The notes under the pieces: model-generated
The model's database searches: none
Told to the model about the DNA's origin: nothing
The model's input: only the letters and a program-made list of their open reading frames with translations
In this document: positions 18,495 through 27,765 of the stretch, one piece after another
How the letters are laid out: each line of letters opens with the position of its first letter
How positions within the stretch are numbered: the first letter of the stretch is position 1
Assembly: GCA_017305195.1 (NCBI GenBank)
Contig: JAFKMU010000053.1
Coordinates: 1-64,000, forward strand
Source of the DNA: Verrucomicrobiota bacterium
GTDB lineage: Bacteria > Verrucomicrobiota > Verrucomicrobiia > Chthoniobacterales > Terrimicrobiaceae
Length of the DNA: 64,000 nucleotides
Direction: 5' to 3'
Program-made: the position numbers and the translations under genes

Positions 18495-18818
18495 TTAACG
18501 AAACCCGCCGGGAGGCTTGGTGATGAGGGCATTCCCCACTGCCGATGAAAATGGAACGTAAGTCCTCTCGTAAGCGGTGACTCGCATCATCCCCAAGCCT
18601 CCCGATGGAGAAATAAAGGCAACGTAATCCGTGGGGATGCGCGGAAGTCGGATGACGATATCCGTGTGAGTGTAGGGAATAGGCTGCAAGGGAATAGATC
18701 GCTCCGGCGCGGCAGGCGGCAGGAACGCCGCTTGAGTCCCATCCAAAGACAGGGAAATCCGTTCCTCGGCCTGAAGCAGGGAACCCATCATCAGCAACGC
18801 GATCAAAACCCGTGCCAT
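18495..18818 (-). CDS. Small secreted hypothetical protein
   Basis: 107 residues from the ATG at 18818, which opens a signal peptide (MARVLIALLMMGSLLQAEE). A longer frame exists but would bury the signal sequence. The mature protein is polar, with a Pro/Ile-rich middle and no family I recognise. It lies 68 bases upstream of ileS, same strand, and 44 bases downstream of the aminotransferase terminator. Function unknown. Confidence 0.5.
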   Translation of the reverse strand: MARVLIALLMMGSLLQAEERISLSLDGTQAAFLPPAAPERSIPLQPIPYTHTDIVIRLPRIPTDYVAFISPSGGLGMMRVTAYERTYVPFSSAVGNALITKPPGGFR

Positions 18819-18862
18819 GTGGGGTATGGAATACCACAGTCCCCTCTCCCCAGGAAAACAAA

Positions 18863-18897
18863 AACCCGCGGAACAGGACGGGCCCATTCCGCGGGTT
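18863..18897 (-). terminator. Rho-independent terminator of the class V aminotransferase gene
   Basis: An 11-base-pair perfect inverted repeat AACCCGCGGAA (18863-18873) and TTCCGCGGGTT (18887-18897) has a 13-base loop. On the minus strand it is followed by TTTTTGTTTT, so termination there is expected just past the aminotransferase stop. Confidence 0.85.
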
Positions 18898-18916
18898 GAT
18901 GAGTGTCGGGAGCCGT

Positions 18917-19996
18917 TTAGGCCTCGAGCGTGTCGTCGAGGGCGGCGAGGAGTTCGCCGATGGTTTCCTCGGTTTCGTCGCCCATGTTGGAGATGCGGAA
19001 GGTCTTGCCCTTCAGCTTGCCGTAGCCGCCATCGATGACGAACTGGTGCTTCTCACGCAGGCGCTTGATCCACGCGGCGATGTCGACGTCGCGGTTGTTG
19101 GCCACGCAGGTGAGCGAGAGCGAACGGTAGCCCTCGGGCGCGAAGAACTCGAAGCCCTTGGACTTCACCCACTCGTGCACGATGCTGTTGAGCTTCTTGT
19201 GACGGGCGAAGCGGTTCTCCAGGCCTTCGCCGAAGATGTCTTCCAGCTTGGAACGCAGGGCGTAGATGAGCGGAATCACCGGAGTGCTAGGCGTCATGTC
19301 CTGCTCCTGGTTCTTGGCGAATTCCACGAAGTCGAAGTAGTAGCCGCGGCCCTCGATGGTCTTGGCCCGCTCCATGGCGCGCTCGGAGACCGAGAAGAGC
19401 GCGAGGCCCGGAGGCAGCGCGAGCGCCTTCTGGCTGCCGGTGAGCAGCACGTCGATGCCGAGTTCGTCCATCGGGATCGACTCGGTCGAGAACGACGAGA
19501 CGGTATCAACGATGAGCATCACGTCGGGGAATTTCTTCATCACCTCGGCGATCTCCGGCAGCGGACTGCGGACACCGGTGGAGGTTTCGTTGTGAATGAG
19601 GGTCACGGCGTCAAAACCGCCCTCGGAAAGCTTTGCCTCGATCTGCTCGGGAAGAACCGGCTTGCCCCACTCCACCTGGAGGGTATCAGCGGCTTTGCCC
19701 ACGCGCTTGCTGACGTCGAACCACTTGTCCGAGAACGCGCCGCACATGCAGTTGAGCACTTTCTTCCCGACGAGGTTGCGGATCGATCCCTCCATCACGC
19801 CCCAGGCCGAGGAAGTGGACAGGAACACCGGGCGCTTGGTGCCGAAAAGCTCCTGGAGCTTTGGCTGGATACCGCCGTAGAGGGCTTTGAAATCGCCACT
19901 GCGGTGACCGATCATCGGCTCGGTCATGGCACGATAGGTTTTTTCCGAAACCTCGATGGGTCCGGGAATGAACAGTTTGACGTGTGATCTAGGCAT
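18917..19996 (-). CDS. Class V PLP-dependent aminotransferase (alanine-glyoxylate/serine-pyruvate type)
   Basis: 359 residues, fold-type I. The start LFIPGPIEVSEKT and MIGHRSGDFKALY are typical of the alanine-glyoxylate, serine-pyruvate and serine-glyoxylate group. The PLP lysine is K190 (LTGSQKALALPPG) and the Asp of the cofactor site is in LIVDTVSS. The exact amino donor cannot be read from sequence. A phosphoserine role in serine synthesis is possible but unproven. A TPR protein starts the next gene set upstream, 9 bases away, and a good terminator follows. Confidence 0.85.
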   Translation of the reverse strand: MPRSHVKLFIPGPIEVSEKTYRAMTEPMIGHRSGDFKALYGGIQPKLQELFGTKRPVFLSTSSAWGVMEGSIRNLVGKKVLNCMCGAFSDKWFDVSKRVGKAADTLQVEWGKPVLPEQIEAKLSEGGFDAVTLIHNETSTGVRSPLPEIAEVMKKFPDVMLIVDTVSSFSTESIPMDELGIDVLLTGSQKALALPPGLALFSVSERAMERAKTIEGRGYYFDFVEFAKNQEQDMTPSTPVIPLIYALRSKLEDIFGEGLENRFARHKKLNSIVHEWVKSKGFEFFAPEGYRSLSLTCVANNRDVDIAAWIKRLREKHQFVIDGGYGKLKGKTFRISNMGDETEETIGELLAALDDTLEA

Positions 19997-20005
19997 ATAA
20001 AGAGG

Positions 20006-22375
20006 TCAGTTTTCCCAAAGGAAATTTTCAAGTCGGAGCTTGTTTACCCTGGTGCGAGCCTCTTCAGCCCGCGGCCCTTCAAGCGCGGCGATCTTTTCAT
20101 AGACTGCGATCGCCTCTTTCCAAAGCTTTTGTGATTCCAAAAGACGTCCGGCATCAAATCCCGCCTTGTAGTACCAGAAGTATTCCGGCTCCCCTTTCTG
20201 ATCCTGAGAGAAGACGCGGTAGTAGCAATTCAGCGCCGCCTGGGTATCGCCGAGCTTTTCGTAGGCGGTGCCCATCTTGGCCAGAGCCTGGTTCGACCAT
20301 TGCCGGGGCGCCGCCGGGTCGGCAGCCACCTGATCCCATGCCGCGATGGCCTGCTTGTATTGATCGGGTGTGGTCGCTCCCTGGGCAAACTGGATGTCGC
20401 CTTTCTCAACCAGCACGCGGCTGCGCAGGTCATCCGAGGGCTTCGAGGCGAGGATCTTGTCCAGGATCCCCAGGGCTTCCTTGGGGCGTTGCAGGGCGTC
20501 GTAGAGGACAGCCTGGGCCAGTCGGGCGCGCAGGGCGAGCCCACCTCCGCCGGAGGCTACCTTTTCGTAGGTATCGATGGCTTCCTCCATCAGCCGCGGG
20601 TCCATCGACCGGGCCATGGCCTGAGCCTTGAGAAATACCGCTTTATCCGCCAGCGGGGATGCCGGAAACTCCTCCGCGACGGTATCGAACTGGGCGATGG
20701 CTCCCAGATAGTCGCCCCGGCGAAAATACAGCTCGCCGATCTTCATTCTCACATCCGGCTCGTATTGCGAAGAAGGATAGGCCTTGAGGAAGGCCTCGGC
20801 CAACCTGAGTGACTCTTGCTCCGAAGAAGCATCGCCGGTGTCCTCCAGGAAAATGGCCAGATACTCGGACTGCTCACGCTCCGGCGAGTTGCCCGCCAGC
20901 AAGGGCTTGAGCGTCTCTCGCGCCTGCCGGACATTGAGCTGGGCGTACTGCCACTCCGCCAGCGCGAGGCGTGCTCGCTGAGCCTCGGCGGAATCCCCTG
21001 CCGCCAGGCGCTCCAGGATTGGACCAGCCTCCGCTCTCTTCTGGGCGGCAAGCAACAAGCCTTCGCTGAGTTCCACCTGCCGCAGGATGTTCTGCGCGTC
21101 GGCCTGGGAGGATAGCTCCTGCCAGGCCTTGTTCTCGGAACGCGGGATGCCCGCGAGGGTCGCCGAGATGCAGCCATTGATCAAGGCGGACTGACGCAAT
21201 GCCGGATCTCCGGAAGCCTGCTGAAAACAGATCGACGCATCGCGGTAATCGCCATTCGCCGCCAAAATCATACCCCGCACAAAGCCAGTGCGTCCCGTTT
21301 CCGGGGTGCCCTCCAAGGCGGCCAGAGCCTGCGGGTAAAGTCCCTCAGACTGATAGGACTCGGCGAGAGCGATGCGAGCCTCGTTCGCGAGTTGCGAACC
21401 GTCGGGCGCGATACGCAGGAATTGATTGAAGAGCTCCCTGCTCCGTTGAATCTTGCTGTTTCGCGCTTCGCTTTTCGCCAGGAAAAAGAGAGCAAGCTGC
21501 GACCGGCCCGGGGCGGTGGAATCCTCGGCCCAGCGCTTCAGCTCCGCGCCCGAAGCAGCGCCTTGCGCGGCATAAACCTGGTCCAGCAAGAGAAATGGGC
21601 CGTCAAGAGCAGAGGAATTGGGGCTCTTCTCGATGAAATCTTCCAAAACGCGCTCCGCCTCGCTGAAGTCTTTTTGTTGTACGAGCGCATTGCCACGCAG
21701 GGTGACGACGTCGGCGGCGATCTGCGATGAGGGCGACTTGATGTCGGAAAGCAGTTTTTCCGCTTCGGAGGTCTTGCCTTGGGCCAGATTGACCTTGGCC
21801 AGCAGATATTGTTGAGCTGCCAGTTGGTCTCCCGAGAGCCCGGATATTCCCTTGAGAATCTCCATCGCTGCCGCCGGATCTCCATTTCCGAGCCGGATCT
21901 CCGCCAGTTTCAAGGCGAGTTGAGGAGCCAGGGGGCCTTTCGCGGCCAGATCATCGAGCAATTGCGCGGCTTTTTCCGGCTTGTTCAGTTTTTCCTGGAT
22001 TGCCGCCTGCGAAAGGTACGCCTCCGTGGCGTATTGAGGATGGGAGGCGAGCTTTTGATAAAGCCCAAGAGATTCATCGAGGCGCCCGGTCTTTCCCTGG
22101 GCGCGGGCCAGAGCCAGCGAGGCCTCATCGGAGAGGTCCTGCCGCCCTTGCAGCGTCTGCACGGCTTCGTCATAACGTCCCAGGGCGTTGAGGGCCTGAG
22201 CCTTGAGCAGCAAGGCATCGGGAGTCGGCGACGTGATCGCGCCGAGACGGTAAAGCGCGACATCGGGCAGGCCATCCGCAAGCGCCTTGCGGGCTCCGTC
22301 CAGCTGATCATCAGCCGCCAGATTACCGAGCATCACGGCAAGGCTGAGCGAAAATATCCAGCGAATCCTTCTCAT
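20006..22375 (-). CDS. Large periplasmic tetratricopeptide-repeat protein
   Basis: 789 residues. A signal peptide ([21 protein letters not shown]) is followed by more than a dozen TPR-like helical pairs through most of the length; examples are ALNALGRYDEAVQTLQGR, ELYFRRGDYLGAIAQFDTV and GFDAGRLLESQKLWKEAIAVYEKI. TPR arrays of this kind scaffold envelope complexes; the partner is unknown. Its start codon overlaps the uvrA stop (ATGA), so it is translationally coupled to uvrA, although a functional link to repair is not evident. Confidence 0.8.
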   Translation of the reverse strand: MRRIRWIFSLSLAVMLGNLAADDQLDGARKALADGLPDVALYRLGAITSPTPDALLLKAQALNALGRYDEAVQTLQGRQDLSDEASLALARAQGKTGRLDESLGLYQKLASHPQYATEAYLSQAAIQEKLNKPEKAAQLLDDLAAKGPLAPQLALKLAEIRLGNGDPAAAMEILKGISGLSGDQLAAQQYLLAKVNLAQGKTSEAEKLLSDIKSPSSQIAADVVTLRGNALVQQKDFSEAERVLEDFIEKSPNSSALDGPFLLLDQVYAAQGAASGAELKRWAEDSTAPGRSQLALFFLAKSEARNSKIQRSRELFNQFLRIAPDGSQLANEARIALAESYQSEGLYPQALAALEGTPETGRTGFVRGMILAANGDYRDASICFQQASGDPALRQSALINGCISATLAGIPRSENKAWQELSSQADAQNILRQVELSEGLLLAAQKRAEAGPILERLAAGDSAEAQRARLALAEWQYAQLNVRQARETLKPLLAGNSPEREQSEYLAIFLEDTGDASSEQESLRLAEAFLKAYPSSQYEPDVRMKIGELYFRRGDYLGAIAQFDTVAEEFPASPLADKAVFLKAQAMARSMDPRLMEEAIDTYEKVASGGGGLALRARLAQAVLYDALQRPKEALGILDKILASKPSDDLRSRVLVEKGDIQFAQGATTPDQYKQAIAAWDQVAADPAAPRQWSNQALAKMGTAYEKLGDTQAALNCYYRVFSQDQKGEPEYFWYYKAGFDAGRLLESQKLWKEAIAVYEKIAALEGPRAEEARTRVNKLRLENFLWEN

Positions 22376-25260
22376 TTGAGCATGCGTGCCAGATAGGCTG
22401 CGGTATGGCTGTTGGGATTGGCTGCGACTTCCTCGGGGGTACCCTCGCAGACGATGGCTCCTCCCCCCGCCCCGCCCTCCGGGCCGAGGTCAATGATCCA
22501 GTCCGCACATTTGATCACTTCAAGGTTGTGCTCGATAACGATCAGGGTGTTGTGGGCGTCGCGGAGCTTCATGAGCACTTCGAGGAGCTTGTGGATATCG
22601 GCAAAATGCAGTCCGGTCGTCGGCTCGTCGAGCAGGTAAATCGTACGTCCCGTCGCGCGGCGGGCCAGTTCCGCCGCAAGTTTCATCCGCTGGGCCTCGC
22701 CACCGGAAAGCGTCGTGGCCGACTGCCCGAGGCGCAGGTAGCCGAGCCCGACATCCTGCAGGGTCTCGAGCTTGGACGAGAGCGCCGGGATATTGCGGAA
22801 AAACCGGGCCGCCTCGTCGACCGTCATGTTCAGCACATCCGCGATGTTTTTGCCCTTGTAGGTGATCTCGAGGGTTTCGCGATTGTATCTCTGCCCATGG
22901 CAGACCTCGCACTCTACGTAGACATCGGCGAGGAAATGCATCTCGATCTTGATGAAGCCATCGCCCTGGCAGTGCTCGCAGCGGCCGCCTTTGGCATTGA
23001 AGGAAAATCTGCTCGCATCGTAACCGCGAATTCGCGCCGCGGGCAGCTCGCTGAAAAGGTCCCGGATCGGCCCAAGCGCGCCTGAATACGTAGCCGGATT
23101 CGAGCGCGGTGTGCGTCCCACCGGGGTTTGGTCGATCACGACCACCTTGTCGAACTGCTCCGTGCCGACGATGCGTTGAAAAGCGCCGGGGCGTTCCTTG
23201 GCCCCGTTGAGATCGCGTGCCAGCACGGCGCGCAGGATATCGTTCACCAGAGTTGATTTTCCACTGCCGGAGACGCCTGTCACGCAGGTCAGGCAGCCGA
23301 CGGGAAAAGCTGCGGTAACGTTCTTCAGGTTATTCTCCGATGCCCCAAAAACCGTGAGCCAGCCGTCTCCGATCTCGCCGGCGAGCTTGCGTAACTTGCG
23401 AGGCGGCACCCGGTACTTGGGCACGGAAATCTTCAGCCCCTTGTTAAGGTATTGGGCTGTCAGGGAATCCTCGCACTTGAGAATCTCCTCGAGCGAGCCT
23501 TGGGCCACGATCTTTCCCCCGCGCGGTCCCGCTCCCGGCCCGATATCCAGGATGTGGTCGGCGGCCCGGATCGTGTCTTCGTCATGTTCGACGACGATCA
23601 CACTGTTTCCGAGTTCGCGAAGGGTTCGCAGAGTTCCGATGAGACGATCGTTGTCCCGCTGATGCAGGCCGATACTGGGTTCGTCCAGGACATACAGGAC
23701 GCCAGCCAGCCCGGATCCGATCTGGGTTGCCAGCCGGATGCGCTGGGCTTCCCCTCCGCTCAGCGTACCACTCTCCCGGCTGAGCTGCAGGTATCCCAAG
23801 CCAACCTCATTAAGAAAACCAAGCCGCTGCCTGATCTCTCGCAGGACATCATGCACGATCTCCTCCTCCGTCGCGCTCAGCGCAATGCCGGAAGCCACCA
23901 CATAGGCCTCGGCAATCGGCAGATCACAAAACTGGTCGATATTGATCTCCCGTCCATCGGAAACCGGAATGGTGACAGCCAGAATCTCGGGCCGCAGCCT
24001 CGCACCCTGGCAAATCCGGCACACCCGGCGACTTTGAAAAGCTCGAAGACGTTTGCGGGTAAACTCGCTCTCGCTGGTTTCAAAAAGCCGCTCCATCTGA
24101 GCGACCAGGCCCTCAAACGGCTTTGTCACCTTGCGTTCCGCCGAAGTCTGAACCGTTATTCCCCGGTCGCCGCTTCCCCCGAAAAGCAGGCTTTTGAACC
24201 TCTGCGGCAGGTCGCGAAAAGGCACATCGTCGGACACCGGAGTATCGGTCCTCAGCGCCTCTAGGATCGCGCTGTAGTACAGGCGCATGCGTTTGTTGCC
24301 GACACGCCAGGGTTTGATCGAGCCCTGGGCCAGTGTTTTTGCCGGGTCGACCATCAGATCCGGGTCAAAAAACAACTCGGTTCCGATCCCGTGACAGGCA
24401 GGACAGGCTCCATGGTGGCTGTTGAACGAGAAATGCTTCGGCGTCAGCTTCGGCATCGTGAAACCAGTCGAGGGATTACTGAAATCCGTGGAAAACTTAC
24501 GCTCTTCCCAGTCTGCATCGGGCGAAACCAGGCGGCTTACCGTGAGTTTGCCAGAGCCCCAGCGGAGCGCGCTCTCAATGGAGTCCGCCAGACGCTGGCG
24601 CACTCCATCTTTCACCACCAGGCGATCAACGACGGCCTCGATGGTATGAGCGGAGGTTTTCGCGAGCTTTGGCAGGGTCGGTGAGCCGAGTTCGACTGTT
24701 TCCCCATCGATCCGGAGGCGTACGAACCCCTCTCGCCGGGCCTTCTCGATGACATCCCGAAACTCGCCGGCTTCATTTTGCACCAGTGGAGCGAGCAGAA
24801 TGGTCTTGGTCCCTTCCGGCCAGGAAAGAACCTCATCGGTAATCTGCTGAGGTGTTTGCCGCACGACGGGTTCCCCCGTGGCCGGATCGTGCGGCTTGCC
24901 GATCGCGGCAAAGAGAAGCCTCAGATAATCGTAAATCTCCGTGGTCGTCGCGATGGTCGACCGGGGATTGGCCGCCGAGTTGCGCTGCTCGATGGCAATG
25001 GCTGGCGAAAGTCCCTCAATATAATCGACATCCGGCTTCTGCATCTGGTCCAGAAACTGCCGGGCATAGGCGGAAAGACTTTCCACGTATTTGCGCTGCC
25101 CCTCGGCGTAGAGGGTGTCAAAAGCCAGCGACGACTTCCCGGACCCGCTCAACCCCGTCAAGACGACCAGCCTGTTCCGCGGAATCTCGACATCGATATT
25201 CTGCAGGTTGTGTTGTCTCGCCCCTTTGATGCGAATGACCGAGTGATTGACGACCGGCAT
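22372..25260 (-). CDS. uvrA: Excinuclease ABC subunit A
   Basis: 962 residues, close to the usual 940. Two ABC ATPase halves have Walker [13 protein letters not shown] near residue 34 and [12 protein letters not shown] in the second half. The ABC signatures [12 protein letters not shown] and [15 protein letters not shown] follow. Zinc sites are visible: CPACHG in the first half, CEHCQGDG and CEVCHG in the second. It finds DNA lesions in nucleotide excision repair with UvrB and UvrC, which are not in this window. A sigma-70-like promoter lies just upstream. Confidence 0.97.
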   Translation of the reverse strand: MPVVNHSVIRIKGARQHNLQNIDVEIPRNRLVVLTGLSGSGKSSLAFDTLYAEGQRKYVESLSAYARQFLDQMQKPDVDYIEGLSPAIAIEQRNSAANPRSTIATTTEIYDYLRLLFAAIGKPHDPATGEPVVRQTPQQITDEVLSWPEGTKTILLAPLVQNEAGEFRDVIEKARREGFVRLRIDGETVELGSPTLPKLAKTSAHTIEAVVDRLVVKDGVRQRLADSIESALRWGSGKLTVSRLVSPDADWEERKFSTDFSNPSTGFTMPKLTPKHFSFNSHHGACPACHGIGTELFFDPDLMVDPAKTLAQGSIKPWRVGNKRMRLYYSAILEALRTDTPVSDDVPFRDLPQRFKSLLFGGSGDRGITVQTSAERKVTKPFEGLVAQMERLFETSESEFTRKRLRAFQSRRVCRICQGARLRPEILAVTIPVSDGREINIDQFCDLPIAEAYVVASGIALSATEEEIVHDVLREIRQRLGFLNEVGLGYLQLSRESGTLSGGEAQRIRLATQIGSGLAGVLYVLDEPSIGLHQRDNDRLIGTLRTLRELGNSVIVVEHDEDTIRAADHILDIGPGAGPRGGKIVAQGSLEEILKCEDSLTAQYLNKGLKISVPKYRVPPRKLRKLAGEIGDGWLTVFGASENNLKNVTAAFPVGCLTCVTGVSGSGKSTLVNDILRAVLARDLNGAKERPGAFQRIVGTEQFDKVVVIDQTPVGRTPRSNPATYSGALGPIRDLFSELPAARIRGYDASRFSFNAKGGRCEHCQGDGFIKIEMHFLADVYVECEVCHGQRYNRETLEITYKGKNIADVLNMTVDEAARFFRNIPALSSKLETLQDVGLGYLRLGQSATTLSGGEAQRMKLAAELARRATGRTIYLLDEPTTGLHFADIHKLLEVLMKLRDAHNTLIVIEHNLEVIKCADWIIDLGPEGGAGGGAIVCEGTPEEVAANPNSHTAAYLARMLK

Positions 25261-25274
25261 GACCAGAATCCGCT

Positions 25275-25302
25275 ATTATGGGCAAATCCAGCCCCGGCTC
25301 AA
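25275..25302 (-). promoter_or_regulatory. Putative sigma-70-type promoter for uvrA
   Basis: On the minus strand TTGAGC (25297-25302) and CATAAT (25275-25280) are separated by 16 bases, matching -35 and -10 hexamers at 4/6 and 5/6. The -10 lies 15 bases from the uvrA ATG. The rest of the 25261-25467 interval holds no visible gene. Confidence 0.4.
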
Positions 25303-25467
25303 AGCATAATCCAAACGGCGAGACTCATCCCCGGCAGAAGAGTCGCATTCGAGGCATTCCTTCCAGAGGAGGGAAAAAGACCGAGGGAGCTGCGGTAGAA
25401 CGAAAAGTCTGCCACCGAGCCTTGCCTGGACGAAGATAACGGGCTCCGAAACGAGAGGATGAACTAC

Positions 25468-26028
25468 CTACTTTTGGCTTGTTCCCAAAACCTGATTCAA
25501 GGACTGAACCGAGCCATCGGGAAAGCAGATGAGGGCACCATTTCCGTGCATGTTGCCAATCTCGATGAACCAAGGCTGGCGCGGCCACTTAAACGGCGTC
25601 TGACGGTTCTCGTCAAACATCGTGGGGGTGTAGTGAATTACCGGTTGCTTCTGCAGTGGCAGATCGCTGGTTTTTCGGCTCACCGTCGCACAATGCCATA
25701 CGTTTGAACTGCCTGCGTAAGGCTTCAGTTCCTCGATCCACCACTCTCCGTATTGGCGCGTCGGCTTGTCCCAGAGCGACTCCGGCTCCTGAGGCCAATG
25801 ACCGTTGGCATCAATATAGGCGGAAAACGCAACATGAAGCTGCTTCATGTTGTTGATACACCGAGCTGCTTCGAATTTTCCTCTCACACTGGGGTAAATC
25901 GCAATGAGAAGAGACGCAAGTATCGCTAGAATAGCAACAGAGGCTATTACCTCCATGAAGGTAAAAGCCTCTCTGCTTGAACTAGACTGACCTGTATGAC
26001 GACTAGTTCGAGGTCGAAATGTAAGCAC
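25468..26028 (-). CDS. Type IV prepilin-like protein (pseudopilin)
   Basis: 186 residues from a GTG at 26028 (alternatively a TTG at 26064). No ATG precedes the pilin helix, and an AGGGAG site sits a few bases before the GTG. The prepilin motif reads SREA, then FTFMEVIASVAILAILASLL: Glu at +5 is present, but the residue before the cut is Ala instead of the usual Gly. The C-terminal region has a single predicted globular domain ending GSVQSLNQVLG. It overlaps the end of the secreted-protein gene by 26 bases, so it is co-transcribed. The upstream two-thirds lies inside the tandem duplication. Confidence 0.8.
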   Translation of the reverse strand: MLTFRPRTSRHTGQSSSSREAFTFMEVIASVAILAILASLLIAIYPSVRGKFEAARCINNMKQLHVAFSAYIDANGHWPQEPESLWDKPTRQYGEWWIEELKPYAGSSNVWHCATVSRKTSDLPLQKQPVIHYTPTMFDENRQTPFKWPRQPWFIEIGNMHGNGALICFPDGSVQSLNQVLGTSQK

Positions 26029-26590
26029 GAACTCCCTGGAATTTGAAATTGTAGCTTCCGGCAAGGTTCGGTTCGTCAGAAGAAGAGCTTGTGTCTTGAG
26101 TCGTGGTTTCGGTCACAGTCGCTCCTTCGCTGTTCGTGTAAGTCTGAGTGGTTGTAATGGAGGAACTGGAATCGGAACTATTGCTTCCGTCAACCAAGGT
26201 AAACTTCCCGTCTCCATCGAAGGCTGCGGTCGACGAATTTTTATCGATCGAACCATTGAAATATCCACTGCCCGTAACGCCATTTGCGGAGAACGATGTA
26301 TCGAGAACACCGGAAATCGAAGTCGTTGAGATACTTGCCTGAACAGAGCCCTGATACACCTGCCCGTTGACAAACACATAATAAGAGTTGGGGGTAGCTG
26401 TCAGTCCGCTGGAATAGGTAAACGAAAAAATGCCACTGAGATTCTTCCCGCGCATGGATGCCTGATAGACACCGTCATCTCCGGACGGAAGCGGCGAACC
26501 ATTCGTAAACGGAGGCGGACCTCCGAACGAGCCTGCGTGAGCAGTCGCGGCAGCAAAGAGAACAAGGAGGGAAGCGGCAGCTTTAATCAT
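26003..26590 (-). CDS. Secreted protein of unknown family (duplicated copy A)
   Basis: 195 residues with a signal peptide (MIKAAASLLVLFAAATAHA, cleavage near 19). The mature part has a Gly/Pro-rich start (GSFGGPPPFTNGSPLP), then strand-rich repeats (FVNGQVYQGSVQASIS, then SGYFNGSIDKNSSTAAF) and a Ser/Thr-rich stretch before the C-terminus. It is paralogous to the gene at 27118-27711: the first 64 residues are identical and the rest varies. Function unknown; the composition suggests an extracellular or cell-surface polypeptide. A prepilin-like gene overlaps its 3' end. Confidence 0.7.
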   Translation of the reverse strand: MIKAAASLLVLFAAATAHAGSFGGPPPFTNGSPLPSGDDGVYQASMRGKNLSGIFSFTYSSGLTATPNSYYVFVNGQVYQGSVQASISTTSISGVLDTSFSANGVTGSGYFNGSIDKNSSTAAFDGDGKFTLVDGSNSSDSSSSITTTQTYTNSEGATVTETTTQDTSSSSDEPNLAGSYNFKFQGVRAYISTSN

Positions 26591-26644
26591 ATAAATCGTT
26601 GGGAGGGTATGGTTAGGCGTCTCGGGAAAGCAAGAAAAATCGCT

Positions 26645-26802
26645 TCATGCAATCGTGGCAGCGCGGGAAGAAATTTTAGCAAGTTCGACCGCCAGTTTGA
26701 CGGCCTGAATCGTGCTGTCCGGGCGGGCAACTCCCTTCCCGGCAATCTCAAACGCCGTTCCGTGATCGGGACTCGTACGGATAAATCCCAAGCCGAGAGT
26801 GC
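26645..26802 (-). pseudogene. pdxA: pdxA 3' remnant (51 codons)
   Basis: The minus strand keeps an intact frame for the last 51 residues of PdxA ([19 protein letters not shown] is identical to the real gene at 27766) up to its stop at 26645-26647. It lacks everything upstream. It is a leftover of the tandem duplication and cannot encode an enzyme. The junction to the prepilin remnant lies at about 26802. Confidence 0.85.
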
Positions 26803-27117
26803 CACTGTGGCACAACGACATACGTAGGGGGTGCCAAGATAAGGCTTCATCTTTTTGAGATGCCTTCCGCCCTATTTATGGCTGGTATTGTTCCAAAGCT
26901 CTTCCGGCTATATGGCCAATGACCGCTGGCGTCGATTCAGGCGGAAAACGTCACGTGAAGCTGCATTACATTGTTAATGCAACAAGTCGCTTCAAATTTT
27001 ACCCTCACACTCGGGTAGACCACGATGAGGATCGACGCCAAAATATCGCCAAAATTGCATCAGAGGCGATTACCTCCATTAATGGGAAAAACCCAGTAGG
27101 TCTGACGAATCCTCTGC
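26803..27117 (-). pseudogene. Decayed prepilin gene remnant
   Basis: Aligns, at an offset of about 1121 bases, to the 5' two-thirds of the prepilin gene at 25468. Matching tracts include GGCGGAAAAC at 26941-26950 and the pilin helix region near 27060-27090. The frame is broken: after MEVIASDAILAI it shifts to a basic, non-pilin reading, and the segment before the Met has lost the prepilin leader. The gene's 3' third is absent because the duplication unit ended inside it. Not functional. Confidence 0.8.
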
Positions 27118-27711
27118 TCAATCCGCAGACTGAATGTAGGCACGAACACCTTGGAATCTGAAATTATAACTGCCGGCAAAGGTCGGACCGCCACTGGAGG
27201 AATCCGTACTTTGACTCGTGGTTTCGGTCACGGTCGCTCCTTCGCTGTTCGTGTAAGTGCGGGTCGTCGTGATGGTGGAACTGGAATCGGCACTGTCGCT
27301 TCCGTCAACCAAGGTAAACTTCCCATCGCCATCGAATGCAGCGGTCGATGAGTTTTTGTCGATAGAACCATTAAAATACCCGCTACCAGTAACAAGCGGT
27401 GAGTTTATCGAAAAACCGGTGTCAAGGACTCCGGAAAGCGAATTCGTCGAAATACTTGCCTGAACAAGGCCTTCATACACCTGCCCGTTGACAAATACAT
27501 AGTAGGCGTGAGGCGTGCTTGTCAGTCCGCTGGAATAGGTAAACGAAAAAATGCCACTGAGATTCTTCCCGCGCATGGATGCCTGATAGACGCCGTCATC
27601 ACCCGAAGGAAGCGGCGAACCGTTCGTAAACGGAGGAGGACCTCCAAACGAGCCTGCGTGAGCAGTCGCGGCAGCAAAGAGAACAAGGAGGGATGCGGCA
27701 GCTTTAATCAT
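27118..27711 (-). CDS. Secreted protein of unknown family (duplicated copy B)
   Basis: 197 residues, paralogue of the gene at 26003-26590. It has the same signal peptide and identical first 64 residues, then substitutions clustered in the middle and C-terminal parts, plus a two-residue insertion (INSPLV). The eight nucleotide differences I count in the shared 5' segment are all silent, pointing to purifying selection or gene conversion. It lies 54 bases downstream of pdxA and probably shares its transcript. Role unknown. Confidence 0.7.
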   Translation of the reverse strand: MIKAAASLLVLFAAATAHAGSFGGPPPFTNGSPLPSGDDGVYQASMRGKNLSGIFSFTYSSGLTSTPHAYYVFVNGQVYEGLVQASISTNSLSGVLDTGFSINSPLVTGSGYFNGSIDKNSSTAAFDGDGKFTLVDGSDSADSSSTITTTRTYTNSEGATVTETTSQSTDSSSGGPTFAGSYNFRFQGVRAYIQSAD

Positions 27712-27765
27712 ATAAACCGCTGGGAGGGTATGGTTAGGCGTCTCGGGAAAGCAAGGAAAACCGAT

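Larger units (their letters stand above)
25682..26802. repeat. Tandem duplication unit, left copy
   Basis: Direct repeat with a 1121-base offset to the unit at 26803-27923. It includes the 5' two-thirds of a prepilin gene, the whole secreted-protein gene (copy A) and the last 51 codons of pdxA. The pdxA-derived end and the secreted-protein 5' end are very similar in both copies. The prepilin part is far more diverged, and the boundary at 25682 is approximate. Confidence 0.85.

Noticed and set aside
26587..26850. An 87-residue minus-strand open frame between the two secreted-protein genes
   Set aside because: It reads across the pdxA stub in a different frame; the conserved frame is the pdxA-derived one, so this is noise.
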